Positions 21,841-32,790 of a stretch of 64,000 nt of DNA are shown here, piece by piece. Numbering within the stretch: the first letter of the stretch is position 1; the number at the start of each line of letters is the position of its first letter. Source of the stretch: Opisthorchis felineus (lineage: Eukaryota > Platyhelminthes > Trematoda > Opisthorchiida > Opisthorchiidae); the NCBI GenBank assembly GCA_004794785.1, contig SJOL01007009.1:1-64000 (forward strand). Direction: 5' to 3'. A program made the position numbers and the translations under genes. The notes under the pieces were generated by a model that did no database searches, was not told where the DNA came from, and was given only the letters and a program-made list of their open reading frames with translations.

Positions 21841-22384
21841 CATGTGTACTACTGATGGAACGTGCGAGTGATATCTGGTCAACTGTCGAGGCGCCGTCTT
21901 TGCATCTAATAGAAGGTTGATACTGAAATTGTTCAGATGCTTTGCAGTGTCTCTTAATTAATCTTTTCAATTCAGTTCAATTTATCAGCTATAAACCGTG
22001 TACTATAGGCACATTAGTTCCAGCTGCTATCCAGAGAAGGTCCAGGAGACCTCAGGAGGACGCCTGATGTTCGATTTTCAGGAACTCTTTGCAAATGCCA
22101 TTTTTAGTTTTATGTCTAATAGCTTGTAACCGCTTTATTTGTGTTGGCCAGTGAACAACTCCGCTCTTTAGGGCGCTTTTCTTTTCGTCGGTATCAGGAC
22201 CGTAGCAGGGCCAGTTTCCTACAGCAACGATTAGTATGCTGTTCAGAAAAGGGAGCATTTCATCCAAAAGTTTGTCCTAACACCATATAATTATCAAAGA
22301 ACACTGGCAGCTGGATTGCCTTAACTCCTGTTGCATCGCTTATAAAAACTTTCGGGTTCACTTACATTTCGTTTTTTCTCATAG

Positions 22385-22447
22385 GCTTCAACCTGTTTAT
22401 GAATCAGTTTTTGGAGTTGGCCTCACTAACTGTTCTGGAATCTGGCC
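22385..22447 (+). CDS. Phase-1 exon 6 (63 nt, helical module)
   Basis: Acceptor after CATTTCGTTTTTTCTCATAG; donor GGCC|GTGAGT; exactly 63 nt, phase 1 both ends. The peptide begins FNLFMNQFLELASL and is one of the most hydrophobic modules: one face of the helix is F/L/M/L/L. The spacing fits the one-helix-per-exon pattern seen from here to 40.4 kb. It resumes the series after about 8 kb of transposon-filled intron. Confidence 0.65.
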
Positions 22448-23154
22448 GTGAGTTCGACTAATTACGCTACGCAAAAGTGTTACCAAACTGATCAGGCACA
22501 CATCGTTCTCTTCAATGCTGAAATGCTTATTGTTATTATTATTGTCTTCATGTAGATATCCAAATTACCGTTTACTCTTCATTTAAATTGCCTCACGTCT
22601 CATGCACACAAACTCATTTCATCTTAAATTTAACCACTTTTGCAGCGAAAACCTAATTAAAACGGCCGCTTTTGGCTGATTCCATTGGATTTTCACATTG
22701 ACTATAAAAAGCTGAGTTCACAAATTTCCGGCAGCTTCAGCAAAACATCTCTGGTTCCACGTTCTTTCCACCAGTGTTGCATCGTGAAACTTACAGAATC
22801 AGTGTAAATACAAAGAAGGATGCACTTTTAACCGGTGCACTCATTTTCAACTGAACTTAATGTTAGCAGGAGACTCAAATCAATGTCAGCTAAATCTCTC
22901 GCTTTTAATAATTTCTAAGCGAATGCGCTACGCAAGCTTATAAGTAGTGTGGCCGCAAGGATACACTCTGTTTCACGGAGGATTGTCATGTTACAATATC
23001 CCCAACAACAAAATTACCGTATGCAAAGACCAGTTTTGACCAGTCCTGTTGAAGGAATTTCCGCAGTATAAAAGATCCTGGATTATTGGCAGTGTAAGGA
23101 TATTTGACGTTTCAATCGACATTTCGTCCTATAGGTAAGGCCAGTATATGCTGA

Positions 23155-23480
23155 AAAGTCGAGAAGCACTGCACGGTTGTTTTATCCTTATTAGGGGTCA
23201 TCAACAGCGCGGAGCTAACGAAAATCCCGGGAGGTTTGAACCCGAGATCTCCCGACCTAGTAGTTTGAATGCAACCATTCGGTCACGAGCGACTGATCAG
23301 CATTGTGATTAACTCACATTTAGACAGGATATGGCGTCGCTCATCATGCAATCACGGAAAATAGATCACGTGGCCAGGTGTTGGCTGCTTCCTCGAGTGA
23401 AGACTTCTCAGATAGAAGTTTCAATCCTCTCGTGAAATTATTCTTCCTCTGACCTACTGATCCTTCTGTCAGGAATCCCC
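23155..23480 (-). repeat. SINE family A copy
   Basis: On the minus strand the tRNA-like head shows an A box (TGACCGAATGGTTGCATTC) and a B box (GGGTTCAAACCTCCC) at about 23225-23290. The flanking body (GCACTGCACGGTTG on one side, ACAGGATATGGCGTCGCTCA and CACGTGGCCAGGTGTTGGC on the other) recurs at 35222-35372 and 52021-52290. Copies differ enough to be old. Confidence 0.65.
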
Positions 23481-23767
23481 AGTCCGGTGGCTCCACGGAC
23501 ACCTGAAGCCTGCTGAACAATTTTTGATTGGTTTTACGTGGTTGCGGTGTTACTAGAATTCGCGATCACATCACTCGTTTGAACAGTTTTCCCCTGTCAT
23601 GGTGCGATTATTCCAGTGAGTCCACACCAAAGGAGGTTAGCACTGGACTAGATCGACGCAAACGGCACTGTTACAGGGTCGTCCTTCAAGGCGTCGCCCA
23701 AGCCAATCGCATTATTCAAGCACCAACAGGTTCGCCTGGACAGACGTGGTAATTTAGGAGCTTCCGG

Positions 23768-23850
23768 CGTGCGCTGGTGGTGTAATGGCAAAACACTCTT
23801 CTCCGGAGTTTAAACCCCGAAATGCACTGCCAGTAAACTCTAACAGGAGT
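23768..23850 (+). repeat. tRNA-headed SINE scrap
   Basis: GCGCTGGTGGTGTAATGGCA looks like an A box, and GGAGTTTAAACCCC like a worn B box. It resembles the head at 6770 rather than family A. Confidence 0.4.
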
Positions 23851-24315
23851 GTCAACAACTTGGGGATATTTTTTTTTCTACTAAAATTTACCCGACGACT
23901 TGAAAAGAAATTGTACTGCTAGGCCGTGTGGCTATAGCGAATTGGTCTAATTGCACCATTACGCACGGTGAATGCCGGTTTGTATATATACCGAGATGAC
24001 AAATGGTTTCTTTGTTGTACTGTGCCAGATTCAGCTTGTTTTGGTTCTATCACTTTATCCTTAAAACAGGTCACTATCATTTAATCGATGTGTGAATAAT
24101 GTTAACCCTAATTTCATTCTTACCCTTGAATTTTCGGTTTGTTTGGTCCACGTTTTCTACCCCTTTTTTATTTTGTTCTTGTTCTTATGCTACCTAAGAC
24201 TAAATAGACGGATAAGATATCCACCGGTCTAAGACTGAATCGAATTTGTTTTACTTTTTCATGACAGCAGATTTACTATCATGTTGTCGGACTGCTGTTC
24301 TTGGATGTTTTATAG

Positions 24316-24366
24316 TACCGATTTCGAGGTTATCCACTTTTGCACAAACGAGCAAAGTTGCAAGAG
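24316..24366 (+). CDS. Candidate phase-1 exon 7 (51 nt)
   Basis: Acceptor after CTTGGATGTTTTATAG; donor AGAG|GTGAGC; 51 nt, phase 1 at both ends, open. The peptide PISRLSTFAQTSKVAR is short and only weakly amphipathic. It fits the chain by phase, but without the typical helix pattern it may be chance. Skipping it leaves the frame intact. Confidence 0.35.
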
Positions 24367-25231
24367 GTGAGCCCATTGGAAGCCTGTCAAATCGGCGATG
24401 AAGTGAAATTTGGATGGTTATTCCAACAGAGTGAAGTGTTTTTGAGATTTGGCTTGTTGACTTAAGTCAGTAAAATGCCATGACATACTTGCGGGTTTCA
24501 CAAGAAGCCTATCATGGAACCGTGAGGTTTCGTCCAATACCACATGGGTTTTCCGCTCACCTTTAACACTTTCATGGATGTAACAAACAACTAAGCATCA
24601 TGAGCGATATAATGGCACCTAATGTGGGTAAGTCTTCACCTTAGCGTTTGAGTGACGCGTCGCAACTGAGGACCGTTTTTCTGCCGGTCAAAAGCGCTCT
24701 TCATCGCAAACTCCACTGAGCCATAATTATAGCGTTCATTGCAATGTCGTCAACGCCTGGTCGGCAGCTGGACCATTGTTGCAATAAACTTAGGAAGACT
24801 GAGTTTCTATCCAGGCCGGAAACAAGCCAGGGAGTATTTTGGATTAGGAGGGGCAGCTCACATATAGTATCACTGCCTAAAAGTTATTTGTTATTAGTGA
24901 TTGTTTAAGATATGAGAGAACTCCAGAGCACAGTAGAAGCTAGGGCAAACTAAGCCTGAATACATGATAGTAACTACATACTTTTATCTTGCATTAGTCA
25001 AGAAACTATATTATGCTAGATTTAGAGCTAAGTAGCAAAAACGAGGTTTCGCTTTCAGGTTTGTTGTCATGCAAACAGAGTTCTCTTGTGAGTCTACAGT
25101 GCTAATGTTCGGTTGCATTAGGCACTGTCACGTCGGTCTATCGTTCATGAGGAATTGCTCATTGACCAACAGTACAAGCATTATTTTAACAGTAATGAAT
25201 TTTCTCTTGTTACTGTTGTGAATATCGGCAG

Positions 25232-25294
25232 CTGCAGGAGAGAAGATGAATGATACTGGAATGGTTTTCAAAAATCTGGACCAACATCAACGAG
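25232..25294 (+). CDS. Phase-1 exon 8 (63 nt)
   Basis: Acceptor AATATCGGCAG (an alternative CTGCAG lies six bases on and keeps frame); donor CGAG|GTAAGG; 63 nt, phase 1 both ends. The peptide AGEKMNDTGMVFKNLDQHQR is more polar than its neighbours, with a short hydrophobic centre (MVF..L). The two in-phase acceptors could give two isoforms differing by two residues. Confidence 0.6.
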
Positions 25295-26094
25295 GTAAGG
25301 ATAAACATTTTGACCCACTTTTATGTCCTAGAAAAATGATCCATTTCGCCTTTAACTATCTTGACTGCGGTTAACAGTTTCTTTGGACACTGTATCGCTG
25401 AACAAATCTTGGTGCACTTTGGAGGCAGACAGCACTTAAATGCGGAGGTCGTGTCACACGTTTTACCTCCAGTAGGATTGCCTGAATATGAATATACCCA
25501 AAGCATATTTATACATTTTGCTCAGAACGCAGTGGAAACACTATACTCAAGAAAAAAAAACAGTTTCTACTTCATTACAATATCAACTAAATGGTGTTTT
25601 GATCTGACTAAGATAAAATTATTTTATTCACCAACTCACCCGTGCATGAACGGTGGTTCCCAATTATTGCCAGGGACAGGAGTTTTCTCTATAAAGGGGA
25701 ATTTCACTGAATTTTGCAGGATCTTGTAAATAGCATAGAGGTGAAGTGGAGATGAAGTATCGTGGAGGAACGTGTGATCTGTTTTCTTTCAGTGAAAGTC
25801 GAGAAAAATTCTGCATACGAGTTTGTTTTGCTACTATGTCCCGGCTGACCGACGTACCACAGCCGAGTAGGGCAACACGGACCTGATTTGTCGTTGAGCA
25901 ATGTTAAAACCTTCGTCTACATATCAATATTCTTCATTCTTTTGTATTGCTGATTGTTACTCAGCATCCGTTTGTCTGTAAATTCAACCCTATGCGGCCC
26001 GTGCGGATAAAGTCTTTTGCTCGCTTGCTCCATAGTATGTAATTGGTGGTGCTGTCTAGGGGACAAATGCACCACAATATTTCACGGCAAATAA

Positions 26095-26385
26095 ATGGAA
26101 AATCAGCCTAATATTCACAGTTTGTGGTGTTTTCTCAATATATTTACTTTCTTTCCTTTAAGCTGTCATGGAACTTACGAGTGGCCGGATTGCCGTAGTG
26201 CACCAGTCAAATTTGGCCGTCTGTGTAGTTACTTGTACAAAGTAAATGACAGCTTGTACAAGTCACTTGACTTTAGTAGATGCTTTAGTTCTCATTGGGA
26301 AGCTGCCGTACCAATGAGCTCTGTTTCAAGCAAAACATCAGCATGGTCTGGTCCTTTATCCTTATCAATTCAAGGATTTAAGTAG
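26095..26385 (+). other. Cysteine/tryptophan-bearing open frame
   Basis: A frame of 96 codons, entered by a good acceptor at about 26162 (CTTTCTTTCCTTTAAG). It reads CHGTYEWPDCRSAPVKFGRL and continues CSYLYK with later Cys and Trp residues. The spacing recalls the start of a C-type lectin-like domain, but the second half is missing and the entry phase (2) does not fit the phase-1 chain. It ends just before a hammerhead-repeat cluster. It is either a separate exon, a relic, or chance. Confidence 0.25.
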
Positions 26386-26394
26386 CCCTTCTTA

Positions 26395-26692
26395 TTCGGG
26401 CAAATACACTCATTTGCGTATCAATTTGGTTTTCACGGTAGACTCAAGTGAATCACTTATTTATGATATTCTTCAACTGAGTGTGCTGCACAAAGTCCGC
26501 CTCGTGTTTCAGTTGGTACGATTTTCGAGATATCGCAGTATATTTTCATAAAGTAAACTACTCACAAGGTTGCTGAAACCTCTTCGACGGACACTCGGGA
26601 ACTCGCCTACCTGATAAGCCGCAAGAGGGGTGAAACCGGTCATGGGACGTCGGAGCTTTCAGAACCTTGTAAGTAGTTTACTTTATGAAAAC
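26395..26692 (+). repeat. Hammerhead-core repeat with fold-back ends
   Basis: The 5' part (26400-26545: ACACTCATTTGCGTATCAAT to GATATCGCAGTA) matches, inverted, the segments at 35740-35890 and 43995-44140. The 3' part is a fold-back: 26543-26578 and 26658-26692 are inverted copies of about 35 bp differing by one base and one indel, and they enclose the ribozyme region. The core reads GCCTAC, CTGATAA (26611, G to A), stem II, GAAA (26632-26635, intact), ACCGGT, C at 26641, then ATGGGA. The changed core and a stem-I mismatch make it inactive. Confidence 0.65.
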
Positions 26693-27023
26693 CTTTATTG
26701 TTTTCAAGGCACCCACAAGTAACATACTGGAAAATTGAAACTATATATCCACACGTGAAGGGAACTGAAGTGTTTTTTAAAATTTTGAGTTACAATGTTT
26801 GCATGAATTTTCGTAGGATGTACAATAAATGTCCTAGGGCGGAAGACTTACTGGGTCAAGTTGGTGAATGAATTAACCTGAGGCATTGTCGATAGTGGTT
26901 CGGACTAAGTTGTGAGATAATGTCTGACTTCAGGACTACCTAAAACAAAAATTATCATCTCGTGGAGAAGTAAAATATGCTTTTGTTCATGTCGATAATC
27001 AAACTTTTGTTTCTCTTCAACAG

Positions 27024-27086
27024 AGGTCTATGCTATCCTGAACAGGCTGCTGTCTGTCATATTAGATTTGGCACACGAAGCAAAAG
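27024..27086 (+). CDS. Phase-1 exon 9 (63 nt, helical module)
   Basis: Acceptor TTCTCTTCAACAG; donor AAAG|GTAAAT; 63 nt, phase 1 both ends. The peptide VYAILNRLLSVILDLAHEAK is a strongly amphipathic helix with I/L/L/V/L/L on one side. It is the most coiled-coil-like module and could pack against its neighbours. Confidence 0.7.
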
Positions 27087-28674
27087 GTAAATGACATGTT
27101 TGGGCACCGGAAAGTTAGCAAATCGGTTTTCACAAGGTATGGGAGGGGAGTTAAACCTACCTGTTTCACATGATTATCAGTCATTACAACATGTACTACG
27201 AAAAACTAGAGAAAGTCTTTCACTCTATGGCATTCATCCTGCTGTAACGTTGTTTGCCCATCCAATCAATATCTAGAGGCTTCTCCTCATACCTGTTCTC
27301 AGAAAACTTTCAGAAGCTTCTGAACGACTTGCTACTTGCATAACTTTTGTTAAGGTCTGGTCCCATCCTTTTTCCGGAAGAAGCTGTAACTCCACGAAAA
27401 TGAAACAAATTTCTTTCAGAAAAAAATTAGCTAAACTGGTACGAAACACATGCAATACATCGATTATTAGCTGTGTACTGGTTAGGAGTGCATTAGTCTA
27501 GAGCCATGAATACGCGATCATGGTTGCATTGAACGCCGCCAATGACTTATCTGTGGATGACCTGGTTATAAGCAAGCCAGTCTGGAGTAAGTTCTAGACG
27601 TCTAAAGTGGAGTGGGATATTAACTCAAAACCACAAACTATAAATCTAGAGGCATCAAGATCAACGATCGTAAGAAATCGTTATTCACATTCACATCACT
27701 GAAGTTGGACTAGAGTCTTTATTCACCTATATCCAGTAGGTTTCACGAATGTCGAAACCCACGATCAGCAACTGGTCAGTTGTCGGTGAGCTCGAGATAG
27801 GTGCAAAATAAGTCCACTGCGTCACTCAAATTGTTCAAGTTAGGCATTACCACACAATACCCAGATGTTGTTCGGTGTTGTGGATGACTAGATTGCCAAA
27901 AAAGGAGAGGTTATTTGAGTTTTCCTTTGACTGAAGCATCAGGCTAGCAAATCTGTAATCTACTGAGTCACTTTTTAGACGGAGGATATTGAATACGTTG
28001 TAAGCACGACGTAACTTTAACACATTTGTAGCCGGATGTGGTTTTATGCATTGAAAAACTGAAGGACAAATTCGATCTAGAAACGTGGGGGTCTTGGCAT
28101 GCGAAAGCACACGAGTGGCAAGACAGCGCTGTAGCATGCATCGAATTCAGTCAAGCGAAATAGAAATCGGTCCCACTGCGAGCGACGGATCACCAAATTA
28201 ATCTGACAACTAAAATGGAACGGACGAATCAGGTGACAAGAATAGTGACCAGGTAGTTGACAGGGCAAAGGTCATGTGGAATGAGTCGGAGAGGTCAGAC
28301 GCAAAGGTCATCCGTACAAAAATCAATCAGGGATTCAGCCAGTCATCAAACAAACAGAACAGACCATCCAAACGGCCAATCACAGTCAGAGGCCACTCCA
28401 TTCCACGTCAGTTCAGTTTTTCGCTCACAAACCATTCAATGACGCGCAGCGGTTCCAGCTGCTAAAGCTTCGTACACCAAGATTGAGGAGAATAAGAAAA
28501 TGAGAGCCACACGTTCGATTTGCTAGCCCAATATGTGCATCTGCGACAAATGGATCTTTGTCCAGTATAACAGGAAGTGAAAGCTACGCAGTGAAGGAAA
28601 TAGCATTGATGTAAATGCGTCATTGGCTGCGTTAGGATCATTAACCAGCGGAACCTGTGCATTATGATCTGCTG
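27087..28674. other. Intron without recognised features
   Basis: About 1.6 kb; no phase-1 exon with good sites and no recognisable repeat. Open frames on both strands at 27.3-28.5 kb show no domain. Confidence 0.35.
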
Positions 28675-29424
28675 ATCTCTCGGGAAAGAATACACTTTCC
28701 CGAAAACCATCTGGCGTACTCCACCATTACTGATCTGATGTTTTCACTAGATACGCACAATGCTTTGGAGGTAACGATGGTTAAACACGGAGAGTTACCG
28801 AAGGTCTTCCACACGCAGCGGCTACGTCGCTGATCCATAAAGTAGGACAGATCGGACCAAGGAATTGTACACTCCACCCTTGAAAATCAAGCTGATGTCA
28901 TGTCGTCGTCACAAATGCCGGAGCTTAGCAAACGCTGCCATGGCCTTCCTAATTTGGGAAATGATTTTGTCTTTTGCCAGTCCTTCGGGACTTAGGTAGC
29001 TACCCAGATAGACAAACTTATCCATCACATCGATCAGTTCATTTACAGGCATGAGGTGTGAGGTTGATCCCACCCAGTCTTGCAGCATTTTACATTTTAC
29101 TGGTGTCCGAGAGGCACAGGAAACTGGAGCACAGTTATATGGGTTGCTTAAATTAGTTTGCATTTCTAAAGCGTCTGATCCAAGTAGAACGATTGAATTG
29201 GTGTACTCAGTGCCTGTGAGCGAACGCTCTGGTAGTATTTTGATCTCTGACATGTTAGAGGCAGGTAAGGAGGACCTAAGCAGCATATTGATTATGAAGT
29301 TGGAGAGAAAGCGCAACAAGAGACAGCCTTGCCCATCACCATTGGATGTGGTAAACTCGGGAGGAGATTTGCTGAAGACACGTACGCGTCCATGAGAGGA
29401 GGCATGTGGAACTCCGCCCATCAA
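28675..29424 (-). pseudogene. RTE/CR1-like LINE fragment (RT C-terminal half)
   Basis: The minus frame at 29424-28909 carries GRVRVFSKSPPEFTTSNG, 'GQGCLLLRFLSNF' (the GxxQGCPLSPFLFN block), a damaged YADD region (EYTNSIVLLGSD), and 'FVYLGSYLSPEGLAKD'. Past a stop, 28908-28675 continues with ISLIFKGGVYNSLVRSVLLY and the NHR block. This is the same family as the element at 16947-19160 but a different copy, truncated at its 5' side. It is antisense in the intron before exon 10. Confidence 0.8.
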
Positions 29425-31150
29425 GACGCCGACGCCCCACAGCGCATCTCAAACTCATTGCGCACTGGTGATGTCACTTTGTTTGATGAATAGGCGTTCG
29501 TAACCAAATTACCCAGTTCAGCTCAGCTAGTATAACGACGACCAACGTGACCTTCAAACGTTTTCTTCCGTAGTAAAAGTTTAGGGAAATACTGACACCA
29601 AATGTTTGAGACCCACAACCAACTGGAGAGTACCGCAAATACTAAGATGAGGTTAGTACATAGTGCCCCCAAACCTCCAATACAGTGAATGGAAATTTCA
29701 TTACGGCTTTACAGTCTCACGTGCAACAGTCAGTTTGTATCAATGGCTCGACTCGCAAAAGCATCAGCGGTATTTCCATCTATAAGAATAGATATCTTTA
29801 TTTCTGAATGTTTGTTGCATAGTAAGCGTTGCCGCATTACATACTGATGACCTAGTAATGACCCCATTTCTGCCCCCCATCGGAAGTAATTCGTGGGACA
29901 TCATGTCTCCGAACCTGTTTTGTGATAAACAATTTTTTATAGTTGCCAGTACAGCAACAAACTGACTGCGTGTTTCTATCACCTCAGCGTGTTTCGTAGC
30001 TTCCGTCAAATCTCGTAGGTCTCCAGCAACGAATTTGGTTGATCGAATGAGTTCGAAAAGGAATGAACCGGAAATCTAAGTTAAACAAACGTTATCCGCA
30101 TAAATGGGCACAAAAATTTAAGTGGAACTTTATCAAAACCTAGGCTTTCCGGGACATGCGCATTGCTGCAAGATCATTCAAGCACATGATTCAGTCCATC
30201 ATTTTCCAGCGCAACGCGTCTAGCTAACAATAGACCTAGGGTTAGAAGTAAGATAACATTACCTCGTGGTAAGAGGGTTTACGTAATAAATGTATCGCGC
30301 ACGAAGTGCGTTTACATAGGCATTTGCCTTTTTTCACCTGCAGCCAATGCAGAGAACTTGTGGTGGAGGCAACACGGATGTTGGTGTTATCAGGAAGGAC
30401 ACCAATAAGAAGGTGTATAAAGAGAAGGATCCTCAACACGAACTCAGTAATACCAAAGTGGTTGGAGCGATCGATGTGCATGCCGAGTAAACCAAAAAGT
30501 ATTACGTGATTATGCGCCTTCTCCCAAGGCTCGCGGTCGCACCCAAACATTTAGTAATATGCAGATAAATATTATTACGATGTTTACTCGGAAGTCCAAA
30601 AGACCTTAAATCCAAAGACAAAACCATTACACTGTTAGCAAACCACACGCGAACTTACGCACGAATGCACCGGTTTGTACTATTTTCTAAGGGAATGTAG
30701 AAAACATTATTATTGTTCCATGTCATAGTTTAAGTCCAGCGGATTAATGTGCGTTCTTGATGGGGGGGGGGTCTTAAAAATCCTAATTGAAGAATTATGG
30801 TCTAGAATGTGTGCGACTAACTGATGGGATTTTCTGTTAGGAAAAAGGCATAGTGTAACTTGTAACAGCTTAAATTGCTAGCATGTCATTCTCTAGATAT
30901 CTTTGATATTTCGCACCAAGATCCCTCATCCTTTTGCAAGTTCTTTAATTTCGATAGTTTAGGGAATATGATGGAAAGCTAACAGTTTGGAAAGTTGTGC
31001 GTCTCTGAGCCATAATCCGACTGAGGATTACAGGATTAGTGGGAGATGTATGAAAATTAATTAATTCGCTTACTGTCAATTTCTTAGTTGGCATTTTTTA
31101 TTTAGACTTCAATGTTTGTTTCATAATTACTTTTCTGTTTATGCATTCAG
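29425..31150. other. Intron, unassigned
   Basis: About 1.7 kb. Overlapping open frames at 30242-30550 (minus, hydrophobic) and 30306-30509 (plus) mirror each other and carry no known motif. A G run lies at 30762. Confidence 0.35.
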
Positions 31151-31213
31151 GTGGGGTTGATGTCAACCAAGTTCGTAAAGTTCTTATCGATTTGATGAAC
31201 CGGTATCAGGCAG
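31151..31213 (+). CDS. Phase-1 exon 10 (63 nt, helical module)
   Basis: Acceptor TTATGCATTCAG; donor GCAG|GTGAGC; 63 nt, phase 1 both ends. The peptide GVDVNQVRKVLIDLMNRYQA shows the module pattern well: V..V..VLI.LM..Y. The Y-Q near its end recurs in the exon at 32728 (NTYQR), suggesting shared ancestry. Confidence 0.72.
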
Positions 31214-32197
31214 GTGAGCTTGGGGTTGATTTGTTTCTATTCACAATAACTTGTGCATGAGATGTGTTGTGATGCTTAACGTTTTGTCCGTAACTAAATG
31301 TCAGCTAAAATGTGCTCTTTGTGCTTGGAAATAGTGACCAAAATGACGCCAGTACCAAATAATCATGCTTTAAGCGTGCTACCTTAATGATCATTTATAT
31401 GGCTAAGCCAGAGACATTATGTAAGTCTGTTTTGTTTAAAGGTAGTTGTTTTTGATGAGAGCGAAAGTTTTCTGTACGCAGCTCCAAATTTTATTGGCAT
31501 ATCTTCATAAAAAGTAGGCGGAAAGGATATACATTTCTTGCCTAGTGAGCTAGTTGATTGACTGTCAACTTGCATTAGCTTATTACATGGATAAGAAAGT
31601 TTGCCTTTGAAAATACGTTCAGCATTTTAATTATTAGTTTTGTTTGCCTCAGAGAAATCTTTCAAAGGTACTCTATAAGATGGAGGTGCTTTGAAACGCC
31701 ACAAAAGTGCCGGCTGGTTGTGCATTTTTCGCTTACCGAGAGTCACTGTATTTTTTGGGCACAGCGAATGGTCTAAAGGCTGACCGAAATGTCCACGATA
31801 CTACTTGATGGTTATCAAATCGTTTGTGAAAGCCAACACTAGTTTGGAAATCTACTATGAGTGGCAGGTGATTAACACAAGGTACACAGGCACTAAACTT
31901 GTTCCAAATCATGCTAAGTTGAGTGCATGGATTTGAAGAGAGTGGAGAAACCACAGAGACCGTGCACACAACCCGGAGACACTTGTGATCCATTGATCAA
32001 TCGTAGTTACCCATCATTAAACTCAATGTCCCGGTCGACGTTTGAAATAATTTATGTGCTTGCGTGCAAGAAGTCGCTTTGAATAAAAACCGTTATATTG
32101 ATGTTGGAAAATCAATGTTCAGTACTCTGCTTTTGGCTAGAATCGTACGAATAAATGAACTAAAAATGCTGACCGTTTTTTCCATTCACGGATGCAG

Positions 32198-32260
32198 ATT
32201 TTTACAGAACAATGACGGGCTTTTTGAGGATATTGACTGATCACCTTTCGACAGAGCAAA
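32198..32260 (+). CDS. Phase-1 exon 11 (63 nt, helical module)
   Basis: Acceptor CATTCACGGATGCAG; donor CAAA|GTGAGT; 63 nt, phase 1 both ends. The peptide FYRTMTGFLRILTDHLSTEQ has hydrophobics F, M, F-L, I-L, L at helical spacing. The next exon is only 467 nt away, with a PLE scrap between them. Confidence 0.72.
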
Positions 32261-32559
32261 GTGAGTGGACTGTGCCGATGAGTTATCTTTTACGTGACGT
32301 TAAAACTTCTTTTACAGGAACTGTGCAATTAAGCGGTGTATTGCAAGCTTCGACATTAAGTGTAAAGAGGACGTTTGTGTGCAATCCAATGGTTAGAATG
32401 TGTTTTAGGCTGTTGGGGTTGGAACTATGACACGCACATACAGATCTGTAAGATTGATAAATTGGGGACTTACCATTTATACCATCTTCCTTTGTTACTG
32501 CGGCTGAATTTAATGGGCTGCCGGTCTCGGCGACCTTGACCGTAAACTGAAGAGTATGC

Positions 32560-32650
32560 TTGGTTGTTGGTCTGTTCACCAAGCTTGGCAGTTGGATTGA
32601 AAACGTTTCATTACCAATCAAGGTGACATCGTCAGTGTGGGGTTGAATGA
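32560..32650 (-). mobile_element. Penelope-like element 3' end fragment
   Basis: About 90 bp whose reverse complement closely follows 60146-60236, the 3' end of PLE copy 2, including AATCCAACTGCCAAGCTTGG. It contains the same hammerhead-like order: CTGACGA (32629-32635 on the minus strand), a short stem-loop, GAAAC. It is antisense to the gene, between exons 11 and 12. Confidence 0.65.
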
Positions 32651-32727
32651 GTTGATAGTATGCACATATGAAGTGATTTATCGATGTAATAGACAGTGCT
32701 GATTCTGTTATTTTGCCGCCCCTACAG

Positions 32728-32790
32728 ATGACCAGAAATCAAAACTGGCCCAAACCTACCTTATTCCCATTATGAATACTTATCAGAGAG
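32728..32790 (+). CDS. Phase-1 exon 12 (63 nt, helical module)
   Basis: Acceptor TTTTGCCGCCCCTACAG; donor AGAG|GTAAGT; 63 nt, phase 1 both ends. The peptide DQKSKLAQTYLIPIMNTYQR is amphipathic with a central proline, which may kink or end the helix. Its end (MNTYQR) resembles exon 10 (MNRYQA). Confidence 0.72.

Larger units (their letters stand above)
19161..22384. other. Intron stretch with one small dispersed repeat
   Basis: No exon with convincing splice sites found. A dispersed repeat occupies about 19941-20010 (annotated separately), and an open frame with a signal-like N-terminus is at 21616-21840. A G run lies near 20632. The rest is unassigned. Confidence 0.35.
22448..24315. other. 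Intron with SINE material
   Basis: Apart from the SINE at 23155-23480 and the tRNA-like head at 23768, no feature is recognised. A T-rich tract occurs at 23868-23878. Confidence 0.35.

Noticed and set aside
30242..30550. Hydrophobic minus frame as a membrane protein
   Set aside because: Fully mirrored by a plus frame with an equally good acceptor; no domain on either strand.
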